Source: an uncultured Erysipelotrichaceae bacterium (GTDB lineage Bacteria > Bacillota_I > Bacilli_A > RF39 > UBA660). Taken from it: 14,483 nt of DNA. The notes beneath the pieces are model-generated. The model saw only the letters and a list, made by a program, of their open reading frames with translations, made no database searches and was not told the DNA's origin. A program made the position numbers and the translations under genes. The stretch is from the NCBI GenBank assembly GCA_902768065.1, contig CACXJP010000038.1, positions 1 to 14,483 on the forward strand, given 5' to 3'. Shown piece after piece: positions 6,683 to 12,750 of this stretch (the stretch's first letter is position 1; each line of letters begins with the position of its first letter).

Positions 6683-7275
6683 GAAAAGAAAAATTAGAGG
6701 AATTAAATTCATACATTGAAGAATTAAAAACTATAAAAAGGGTAATTTCAATGGAACCAAGTAGGTTTTTGTCAACAGAAAGATATAATTGCTATCTAAA
6801 TAATGGAAAAATAATTTCAAGAGAAAGATTATTAAAAAATAAGGATAATGGCAATGCTGCTATTATCCTTCCACTTACAAAAGATAACAATACAATAGTT
6901 ACAGTACAACCTCGAGTATTTACAGAATCAACTGTAGGAATAGCTCTCCCTGCAGGATATGTAGAAAAAGGAGAATCATATGTGACTGCAGCAAAAAGAG
7001 AATTATTAGAAGAGACAGGATATTTATCAAAAGATTTCATTGAGGTATGTAGTTTTAATCAAGATGAAGGATGCAGTGCATCACTTAATAAAGGCTTTAT
7101 TGCTAGAGACTGTGTTAAAGTTGATGATCAAAATTTAGATGAATCTGAATACATTAAATACTTTGAATGTACATTAGATGAATTATTTTATCTTGTAAAT
7201 AATGGATATATAAAAGGTGCAAATAGCTTATTAACTATAGAAAAAGCAAAAAATTATTTAAAGAAAAGAGGTTAA
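6679..7275 (+). CDS. Nudix hydrolase, probably ADP-ribose pyrophosphatase-like
   Basis: A 198-residue Nudix protein with an intact box at residues 93-115: Gly93, Glu99, Arg107-Glu108-Leu109, Glu111-Glu112, Gly114, so it should be catalytically active with Mg2+. The segment before it (TIVTVQPRVFTESTVGIALPAG) resembles ADP-ribose pyrophosphatases. In the operon it would cleave ADP-ribose or another NAD-derived nucleotide; the exact substrate cannot be read from the sequence. The start overlaps the pncB stop (ATGA), with GAAGGA upstream. nadE follows three bases after its stop. Confidence 0.85.
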   Translation: MRKEKLEELNSYIEELKTIKRVISMEPSRFLSTERYNCYLNNGKIISRERLLKNKDNGNAAIILPLTKDNNTIVTVQPRVFTESTVGIALPAGYVEKGESYVTAAKRELLEETGYLSKDFIEVCSFNQDEGCSASLNKGFIARDCVKVDDQNLDESEYIKYFECTLDELFYLVNNGYIKGANSLLTIEKAKNYLKKRG

Positions 7276-7278
7276 AAT

Positions 7279-8028
7279 ATGTTTGATGCTAAAAAAGAAA
7301 AAGACAAAATAGTAAAATTTATAAGAAATTATTATAAAGATAATAATTTAGGGGGAGTAGTAATTGGTATCAGTGGAGGAAAAGATTCAGGAGTAGTTGC
7401 AGGATTATTTTCAGAAGCAATTGGACCAGAAAATATAATCGGAATAACTCTACCTTGTCACTCTAAAGCAGAAGATAAAACTGATGCATTAAGAGTAAGT
7501 GACTATTATGGTTTTGAAATGATTGATATAGATCTAACAGATACCTTTGATACATTTAAAAAACAAATTGATAACTTAGGAAACTTTACTGAAGAAGAAT
7601 TAAAAAACAGTGATATTAATGTAAAACCAAGACTTAGAATGACTTCACTTTACTATATTGCAGCTCTATATTCAGCAATCAAAGGAAAAACATATATAGT
7701 TGCTGGAACAGGTAATAAATGTGAAGAATTTGTAGGATACTTCACAAAAGGAGGAGACTCAGTTTCAGATATAAAAGTACTTGCAGACTTAACAGTAGAA
7801 GAAGTTATTAAAATCGGTGAAGTATTAAACGTACCAAAAGAAGTACTATATAAAACACCTAATGATGGATTAAGTAATTCATCAGATGAAGAAAAACTTG
7901 GTGTTAAATATAATGATATTGCTAAATATATGAATAATGAAGAATTAGATGAAGAAACTAAAAAGAAAATAAAAAGATTACATGAAGGAAGTCTTCATAA
8001 ATTTAATATTCCAACATATAGAAAATAA
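7279..8028 (+). CDS. nadE: Ammonia-dependent NAD synthetase
   Basis: Amidates deamido-NAD to NAD with ATP and ammonia. The 249-residue length fits the ammonia-dependent form; no glutaminase domain is present. The PP-loop SGGKDS is at residues 32-37, PCHSKAEDKTDA at 59-70, NVKPRLRM at 114-121 and GTGNKCEEFVGYFTKGGDS at 143-161, all in family order. The PP-loop has Lys where SGGIDS or SGGVDS is more usual, and Cys148 stands where Ser is common; both look tolerable. AGAGGT lies before ATG 7279. It sits between the Nudix gene and the radical SAM gene in the operon. Confidence 0.94.
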   Translation: MFDAKKEKDKIVKFIRNYYKDNNLGGVVIGISGGKDSGVVAGLFSEAIGPENIIGITLPCHSKAEDKTDALRVSDYYGFEMIDIDLTDTFDTFKKQIDNLGNFTEEELKNSDINVKPRLRMTSLYYIAALYSAIKGKTYIVAGTGNKCEEFVGYFTKGGDSVSDIKVLADLTVEEVIKIGEVLNVPKEVLYKTPNDGLSNSSDEEKLGVKYNDIAKYMNNEELDEETKKKIKRLHEGSLHKFNIPTYRK

Positions 8029-8050
8029 AAGTTCAAAGGGGGAATAGAAT

Positions 8051-9082
8051 ATGAAAAAAGTAAAAAATATTTTTGGAGAAGGAAATCTTTATGATAAAAA
8101 TGATTTAGGAAATAAAATTTATGCAACTTCTGCAGCTTGTATGTCAGTTTGGAGTGATATGCTATCTTTTGCCAATAAAGAAAAAGGAAGATTTATTGAT
8201 AATCCAAAAGATGCGGATTCAATTGTTGTTTTAGGGTGTCAAGTAACAGACTTAGCAGTTTTAAATGATTTAGAAGTAGCAAAAAAACTACATGAAGAAA
8301 CAGGAAAAGACATTTACATGGGAGGATGTATTGCGCAAAGAATGGATATACCTCTTCCAGATTATATAAAAAGATTAGATGTAGTAAGAGAATATAATAT
8401 TGATTTAGTTGATAGAAACTTAGTACACTATGAAAAACCATTTTGGGTACCTGATTTTAAAGAAAGTGATGATAATTTAAAAGATGGTAATTTATTTAGA
8501 AATTACTATCCATTAAAAATAGGTGCAGGATGTCATGGTAAATGTAAATACTGTACTATAGTTCATACTAGAGGTGGCTATTATGAAGCAGTACCAGAAA
8601 ATCAAATAGATGAATTTTTAAATCATGAAAATGTCGTATTAATATCAGACAGCCCAACACCATCTCAAATAAAATCATGGTGTAAAATAGCATCTGATAC
8701 AAATAAAGATATTTCAATTAGAAATATTGAACCTCAAAATCTTATTCAATGTAGAGAAGAACTATTAGATCTTGCAGATAAAAAACTATTAAAAGTAGTT
8801 CATTGCCCAGTACAAAGTTTTGATGAAGAACTACTACGTGCCATGAATAGAAGCGTAGTAGCAACAAATAAAGCAATTGAATTATTAAAAGAATTAAAAG
8901 CAAAAGGAGTTGTAACCGCAACAAATATAATTATTGACTATACTGTAGGAGATAAATTATATGAAAATCATGATAAAGAAAAATTAAATGAAACATTTGA
9001 CTATTATTCATGGAATCCATACTTTGATGGTAACTTCGATATGGAAAGAGCAAAACAGAGGTTTAAAAAATACATTAAATAA
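8051..9082 (+). CDS. MiaB-like radical SAM protein without TRAM domain
   Basis: A 343-residue protein of the methylthiotransferase (MiaB/RimO/MtaB) type. N-terminal cysteines Cys30 (TSAACMS), Cys63 (VLGCQVTD) and Cys93 (MGGCIAQ) match the three ligands of the auxiliary 4Fe-4S cluster. The radical SAM motif CHGKCKYC is at residues 161-168, and HCPVQSFDEELLRAMNR (251-267) is the family's conserved strand and helix. It stops after the radical SAM barrel; the RNA-binding TRAM domain of tRNA-modifying members (usually ~430 residues in total) is missing. It lies inside the NAD operon, 22 bases after nadE, with its own AAAGGGGGA site. The substrate is unknown; it could be a diverged tRNA or protein modifier or act on something NAD-related. 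Confidence 0.8.
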   Translation: MKKVKNIFGEGNLYDKNDLGNKIYATSAACMSVWSDMLSFANKEKGRFIDNPKDADSIVVLGCQVTDLAVLNDLEVAKKLHEETGKDIYMGGCIAQRMDIPLPDYIKRLDVVREYNIDLVDRNLVHYEKPFWVPDFKESDDNLKDGNLFRNYYPLKIGAGCHGKCKYCTIVHTRGGYYEAVPENQIDEFLNHENVVLISDSPTPSQIKSWCKIASDTNKDISIRNIEPQNLIQCREELLDLADKKLLKVVHCPVQSFDEELLRAMNRSVVATNKAIELLKELKAKGVVTATNIIIDYTVGDKLYENHDKEKLNETFDYYSWNPYFDGNFDMERAKQRFKKYIK

Positions 9083-9161
9083 TATATAATAATATTTAGA
9101 TATTCATATTAGTTATAATTATCATTATTAATAGTAATTATTTATTTAATACTTAATGATG

Positions 9162-9167
9162 TATAAT
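9162..9167 (+). promoter_or_regulatory. Possible internal -10 box before nadD
   Basis: TATAAT at 9162-9167 lies in the only sizeable gap of the operon (9083-9194). The -35 position 17 bases upstream reads TATTTA, a poor match. The gap is almost entirely A/T and also holds a weak inverted repeat (ATAATTA 9115-9121 with TAATTAT 9136-9142). A secondary promoter is possible but not strongly supported. Confidence 0.35.
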
Positions 9168-9194
9168 ATCAAGACACATGGAAAGGAAAATATT

Positions 9195-9737
9195 ATGAGA
9201 TTAGGAATATATATTGGTAGTTTTAATCCTCCACATTTAGGCCATAAAAAAGTAATTGATTTTCTACTTGAAAATAATTATGTTGATAATGTATTAATTG
9301 TCCCAACAGGTAATTATTGGAATAAAACAAATATTATTGAAATAAATAAAAGAATTGAAATGTTAAAATTCTATGAAAATGATAAAATAAAAATAGATAC
9401 CACTCATAATAATTATCCTTATACATATGAACTATTAAATGCTTTAAAAAAGTCTTATCCGAAAGATGAATTATATCTTATAATTGGTTCAGATAATTTA
9501 GAAGAACTACATAAATGGAAGAATATAAATGAAATTTTAAAGAATAAAATAATAGTTCTAAGAAGAAATAATATAATGAAAAATCCAGATATAGATGATG
9601 CTAATATTATTTATGTAGATAATTTTGATAATATAGATATTTCATCAACAGAGATAAGAAAAGGTAATTATAAATATCTAGATTCAAATATTAAAGATTA
9701 TATTATAAAAAATAATTTATACAAGGAGAATGAATAA
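9195..9737 (+). CDS. nadD: Nicotinate-nucleotide adenylyltransferase
   Basis: Adenylates nicotinate mononucleotide to deamido-NAD. The 180-residue protein carries the nucleotidyltransferase motif GSFNPPHLGH (residues 8-17), LIIGSDNLEELHKWKN (95-110) and the C-terminal ISSTEIRKG (149-157). ATG 9195 is chosen because AAAGGA sits about eight bases upstream and the protein then begins MRLGIYIGSF as NadD proteins do; an in-frame ATG at 9156 would add 13 residues, has no ribosome binding site and would overlap a possible -10 box. The stop overlaps the next start by one base (TAATG). Slightly shorter than typical (~190-200 residues). Confidence 0.92.
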   Translation: MRLGIYIGSFNPPHLGHKKVIDFLLENNYVDNVLIVPTGNYWNKTNIIEINKRIEMLKFYENDKIKIDTTHNNYPYTYELLNALKKSYPKDELYLIIGSDNLEELHKWKNINEILKNKIIVLRRNNIMKNPDIDDANIIYVDNFDNIDISSTEIRKGNYKYLDSNIKDYIIKNNLYKENE

Positions 9738-10237
9738 TGAATTTTAAAAAAATAGTTGATAAACTAATTGAGGATAATAAAACAATATCTACTATGGAGT
9801 CTTGTACTGGTGGTGGAGTTGCGAATGCAATAACAAATATTGAAGGAGCAAGTTCTGTATTAAAATTTAGTGCTGTAACTTACTCTAATGAATATAAGAT
9901 GAAGATGGGTGTTTCTAAAGATGTAATTGATAAATATAGTGTTTATAGTATGGAAACAGCTCATGAAATGGCTTTTAATATTTCTAGATTTACTAATTCA
10001 GATTATGGAATAGGTATAACAGGAAAACTTAATAGAGCAGATGAAAATAATAATTATGGAGAAGATAATGAAGTATTTATAAGCATTTTTGATAAAGAGA
10101 ATCAAATGTTTATTGATTCAGATGTAAAAGTATATGAAAAAACACGTGAATTAAATAAAAATATTGTACTAAATGAAATTATATCTTCACTATCAAACAT
10201 TTTAGGTATTGAAATAGAGTCTAAAAGACAAAAATAA
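9737..10237 (+). CDS. pncC: CinA C-terminal domain protein, probable NMN amidohydrolase
   Basis: PncC/CinA-C proteins deamidate nicotinamide mononucleotide (for example from NAD-dependent DNA ligase) to nicotinate mononucleotide, feeding NadD. The 166-residue protein has TMESCTGGGVANAI (residues 19-32) with the catalytic Ser22, then VTYSNEYKMKMGV (47-59) with the Tyr and Lys positions of the active site, and YSMETAHEMAF. The usual TGIAGP loop reads GITGKLNRADENNN (93-106), a clear departure that may affect activity or substrate. There is no CinA N-terminal domain. AAGGAG precedes ATG 9737, which overlaps the nadD stop by one base. Confidence 0.85.
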   Translation: MNFKKIVDKLIEDNKTISTMESCTGGGVANAITNIEGASSVLKFSAVTYSNEYKMKMGVSKDVIDKYSVYSMETAHEMAFNISRFTNSDYGIGITGKLNRADENNNYGEDNEVFISIFDKENQMFIDSDVKVYEKTRELNKNIVLNEIISSLSNILGIEIESKRQK

Positions 10238-10253
10238 AAAGTAGGTGATGTAG

Positions 10254-11084
10254 ATGAAATCGTATAGTTCCGAGGAAGAATTCCTTAAAAACTACAACTC
10301 AGATGAATTTGAAAAACTTTCCATGACTGCGGATATTTTAATTGTAAGTGTATCCAGCGAAAACACGGATAATTATCGTAAAACTGATAAAAAAATGATG
10401 AGTATCTTGCTTGCAAAAAGAGATGATTATCCATATAAGGATAAGTGGTGTCTACCAGGAGGATTCTTAAATCCAAGTACAGAAACATTAGAAGATTGTG
10501 CAAGAAGGATATTAAAAAGAGAAACAAATCTTTCAAATATTTATTTAGAACAACTATATACATTTGATGGAATTGATAGAGATCCACGTATGAGAATAGT
10601 CTCAACTGCATTTGTTGCTTTAGTAGATAAGAATAAATTAAAATCTCATATAGAACATGCTTCATGGTTTGATGTTATTTCTATTGAAGAGAAAAATAAT
10701 ATTGTAAAAATTACATTAACTAATAAAGAAGAAGTAATTAATTTAACAGTAAAGAAGAAACTTAGAAAAGGTTCAACTGATAGATATGATTTTATATCAA
10801 TAAATAATAAAGATTTGGCTTTTGATCATGATAAGGTTATATTAGCAGGTTTAGAAAGAATCAAAAATAAGATTAATTACACTGATATTGTATTTAATAT
10901 GATGCCTGAATACTTTACTCTAGGAGAACTACAACAAGTATATGAAGTTATTTTAAATAAAAAATTACTAGATCCAGCATTTAGAAGAATTATTGCTAAC
11001 AAGGTAGAAAAAACAGATAAAATAAAAAAAGGAGAAGGACATCGTCCATCATACTTATTTAGGTATAAAAATGAAAATAAATAA
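10254..11084 (+). CDS. NrtR-like regulator of NAD metabolism (Nudix domain plus winged helix)
   Basis: A 276-residue two-domain protein. Residues 24-155 are a Nudix fold (LLAKRDDYPYKDKWCLPGGF), but the box at 70-93 is degenerate: the REUxEExGU core reads RILKRETNL, so the key glutamates are largely lost. This fits NrtR proteins, which bind ADP-ribose or similar ligands instead of hydrolysing them. Residues 208-271 (MMPEYFTLGELQQVYEVIL, FRRIIANKVEKT, GHRPSYLFRY) match the NrtR winged helix that binds DNA. GTAGGTGATG precedes ATG 10254. It overlaps nadK by 14 bases. It would autoregulate this operon, possibly through the palindrome at 3994-4016; the direction of control is inferred as repression. 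Confidence 0.85.
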   Translation: MKSYSSEEEFLKNYNSDEFEKLSMTADILIVSVSSENTDNYRKTDKKMMSILLAKRDDYPYKDKWCLPGGFLNPSTETLEDCARRILKRETNLSNIYLEQLYTFDGIDRDPRMRIVSTAFVALVDKNKLKSHIEHASWFDVISIEEKNNIVKITLTNKEEVINLTVKKKLRKGSTDRYDFISINNKDLAFDHDKVILAGLERIKNKINYTDIVFNMMPEYFTLGELQQVYEVILNKKLLDPAFRRIIANKVEKTDKIKKGEGHRPSYLFRYKNENK

Positions 11085-11868
11085 AGTAAAATTATTTGTT
11101 AATAATAATATAAAATCTAAAAATGCTGAAAAAATAGTAAGGGATACTTTAATAAAAGAAGAATTTAAAATAACTGAAGATAATGATTTTGACTTAGGTA
11201 TAGCTATAGGTGGAGATGGATCATTTCTAAGAATGATAAGAGATAGTAATTTTAAGGAAGATTCATTATTTGTAGGAATAAATACAGGAACTCTAGGTTT
11301 TGCTCAAGATATATGTCTAGATAATTTAAATGAATTTATAAAAGAATTAAAAACAAATAAATATCATTCAGAAGATATAGGATATGCATCTATAGAAATA
11401 GAAACAAAAGCAAAAACCGAGGCAATTAAATCACTAAATGAAATTGTTATAAGAGATGAGGGACTAAATACACTTCATTGTAATATCTATATTGATAATG
11501 ATCTGCTTGAAAATTATGTAGGAGATGGAATACTTATTTCAACTTCATTTGGATCTACTGCCTATAACTTAAGTTTTGGAGGGAGCATTGTATATAATAC
11601 ATTTGATACATTACAAATAACCCCAATTGCTCCTCTAAATAATAAGAGTTATGGAACACTTACAAATTCTCTAATAATTCCAACTGATAAAACAATTAAT
11701 CTGAAAACAAAAACAAATCAAAGAGGAATATTAGTAACTGTAGATGGAAATAATATTTTCTATAATGATGTAATCGCAATAAGAATTAAAGTAAACAGTA
11801 AAGTCAAAATAATAAGAAAAAGTAATTATAATTTTATTGAAAAAATTAATGATAAATTTTTAAAGTAA
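11071..11868 (+). CDS. nadK: NAD kinase
   Basis: Phosphorylates NAD to NADP, ending the pathway encoded by this operon. The 265-residue protein has GGDG (residues 47-50) followed by SFLRMIR, NTGTLGF (71-77), the NEIVIRD segment (123-129) and the catalytic/binding region GDGILISTSFGSTAYNLSFGG (151-171). The length is normal for Firmicutes NadK. The start overlaps the preceding regulator gene by 14 bases and has only a weak AGG ribosome site, so translation is probably coupled. The next gene begins 10 bases after the stop. Confidence 0.94.
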   Translation: MKINKVKLFVNNNIKSKNAEKIVRDTLIKEEFKITEDNDFDLGIAIGGDGSFLRMIRDSNFKEDSLFVGINTGTLGFAQDICLDNLNEFIKELKTNKYHSEDIGYASIEIETKAKTEAIKSLNEIVIRDEGLNTLHCNIYIDNDLLENYVGDGILISTSFGSTAYNLSFGGSIVYNTFDTLQITPIAPLNNKSYGTLTNSLIIPTDKTINLKTKTNQRGILVTVDGNNIFYNDVIAIRIKVNSKVKIIRKSNYNFIEKINDKFLK

Positions 11869-11878
11869 AGGGGATTCT

Positions 11879-12370
11879 ATGAAAGGATATAAAGCATTCT
11901 ACAAAGGATTAATTAATAAAAATGGCCAAAAGTTTGAAGAGGGCAAAGTGTACGTAACAGAGGGTAAAGCAAAATATGGTACAAAAGGAAATGGAATTCA
12001 TTTTTGTGGAAGGCTAGAAGATACACTAAGATATTTTTCAGAAGAGGAAGAAGAACTTGAATTTGCTGAAGTAACAAGTCTTGGAGATATAGATGAATAC
12101 TGTGATCACTATAATGGTTTCTATAATATGTATAGTACCAACAAACTAAGAATTGATAGAGTTCTAACAAGAAAAGAAATAATAAACATGTACCTATCTA
12201 TGAATGGACATAATAATGAAAGACTTAATAGATTTCTTATGTTATTTCCTTTAACAGAAGATGAATTATCATTATTTAAAATAAAATTTAAAGATGAAAA
12301 ATATGTATTAAACATTATTTTATATTATCAAGAAGACCAAAAAGATACATATAAAAAAACTATTAAATAA
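11879..12370 (+). CDS. Small protein resembling the DUF7666-type family often found in phages
   Basis: A 163-residue protein, last gene of the NAD operon. Its start MKGYKAFYKGLINKNGQKFEEGKVY, then GNGIHFCGRLEDTLRYF (residues 38-54) and EFAEVTSLGDI (61-71), and NKLRIDRVLTRKEII (88-102), follow the layout of short proteins often seen in phage and prophage genomes (KAFNKGL, FEEGK, GFHFC, LDxLxYY, FAEVxALG). I recognise the pattern from memory and could not verify the family number. The last 60 residues are extra compared with that core. Function unknown. AAAGGGGA precedes ATG 11879. A strong terminator follows. Confidence 0.7.
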   Translation: MKGYKAFYKGLINKNGQKFEEGKVYVTEGKAKYGTKGNGIHFCGRLEDTLRYFSEEEEELEFAEVTSLGDIDEYCDHYNGFYNMYSTNKLRIDRVLTRKEIINMYLSMNGHNNERLNRFLMLFPLTEDELSLFKIKFKDEKYVLNIILYYQEDQKDTYKKTIK

Positions 12371-12385
12371 ATATATTTACATTGT

Positions 12386-12412
12386 AAAGATAGCGTAAAG
12401 CTATCTTTTTTT
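12386..12412 (+). terminator. Rho-independent terminator ending the NAD operon
   Basis: AAAGATAGC (12386-12394), loop GTAAA, GCTATCTTT (12400-12408), with the T-run continuing to 12412 and more T after a single G. This is the strongest terminator in the window and closes the transcript begun at 3979. Confidence 0.9.
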
Positions 12413-12442
12413 GTTTTTTTGTTTGAAAATTTATAGGAAAAT

Positions 12443-12464
12443 TTGACATCGGGGGGGGTGTGAT
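12443..12464 (+). promoter_or_regulatory. G8-containing upstream region of the truncated TasA/SipW-type gene
   Basis: TTGACA (12443-12448), two bases, eight consecutive G (12451-12458), then TGTGAT (12459-12464). The order TTG element, two bases, G-run, -10-like hexamer is the same as before the 1416 gene. The distance between the two hexamers (10 bases) is too short for an ordinary promoter pair. Either a nonstandard promoter or a slippage-prone tract is possible. Confidence 0.4.
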
Positions 12465-12498
12465 AGATTTGAAGTGTAATAAAAATAAGGAGAGTTTT

Positions 12499-12615
12499 AT
12501 GAAAAATTTTAAGGACAAAAAAACATTACAAATAGTATTACTTGTAGTAATCACAGTAGTAACATTAGGAATAAGTTATGCAGCAATAACTGGACGTAAT
12601 CTTGCTATCCTATGA
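12499..12615 (+). pseudogene. Truncated paralogue of the TasA/SipW-type surface protein (38 codons)
   Basis: AAGGAGAG precedes ATG 12499, and the 38 residues (KKTLQIVLLVVITVVTLGIS then YAAITGRNLAIL) align with residues 7-37 of the 1416 protein: KK, LQI, a hydrophobic stretch, LG, YAAI and NL. A TGA then stops it where the 1416 protein enters its mature domain. The G-run region upstream and the terminator downstream (GAGATGA/TCATCTC stem) are shared too, so the ends of the locus are kept and the body is gone. It is most simply a deletion remnant. A functional short membrane peptide cannot be excluded because the translation signals look intact. Confidence 0.65.
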
Positions 12616-12669
12616 AGTAATTATAAATATATAATTCACATTATATAAAAACAATGATTAGAAAGTATT

Positions 12670-12693
12670 GAGATGAGTATTCATCTCTTTTTT
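12670..12693 (+). terminator. Rho-independent terminator of the truncated paralogue
   Basis: GAGATGA (12670-12676), loop GTAT, TCATCTC (12681-12687), then six T (12688-12693). The stem is identical to that at 2535-2552. Confidence 0.85.
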
Positions 12694-12694
12694 C

Positions 12695-12723
12695 TTGAAA
12701 AAAACAAACTATTTTGCTATAAT
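12695..12723 (+). promoter_or_regulatory. Promoter of the second radical SAM gene
   Basis: TTGAAA (12695-12700), a 17-base spacer and TATAAT (12718-12723), with TGC directly before the -10 box giving an extended -10 as well. Confidence 0.8.
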
Positions 12724-12750
12724 ACATACTAATTTTCAGGGGTGGTGTTT

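Noticed and set aside
9083..9155. Inverted repeat in the nadE/radical SAM to nadD gap as a terminator
   Set aside because: The arms are short and purely A/T with no clear T-run; chance pairing is likely in such AT-rich DNA.
9156..9194. ATG at 9156 as the nadD start
   Set aside because: No ribosome binding site, overlaps a possible -10 box, and the NadD fold begins at the ATG at 9195, which has AAAGGA upstream.
12443..12464. TTGACA and TGTGAT at 12443-12464 as an ordinary sigma-A promoter
   Set aside because: The spacer is only 10 bases, far from the 16-18 needed.
12499..12615. 38-codon ORF as a RiPP precursor for the neighbouring radical SAM protein
   Set aside because: A terminator and a separate promoter lie between them, the radical SAM protein is of the methylthiotransferase type, and the peptide aligns with the leader of the 1416 protein.
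12613..12615. TGA read as tryptophan (Mycoplasma-type code), extending the truncated paralogue
   Set aside because: Tryptophan is encoded by TGG throughout, and TGA ends the yitT-like and HD hydrolase genes at natural positions next to ribosome binding sites or a terminator.
12742..12750. GTG at 12742 as the start of the second radical SAM gene
   Set aside because: It lies within the ribosome binding site of ATG 12751 and adds only three residues.
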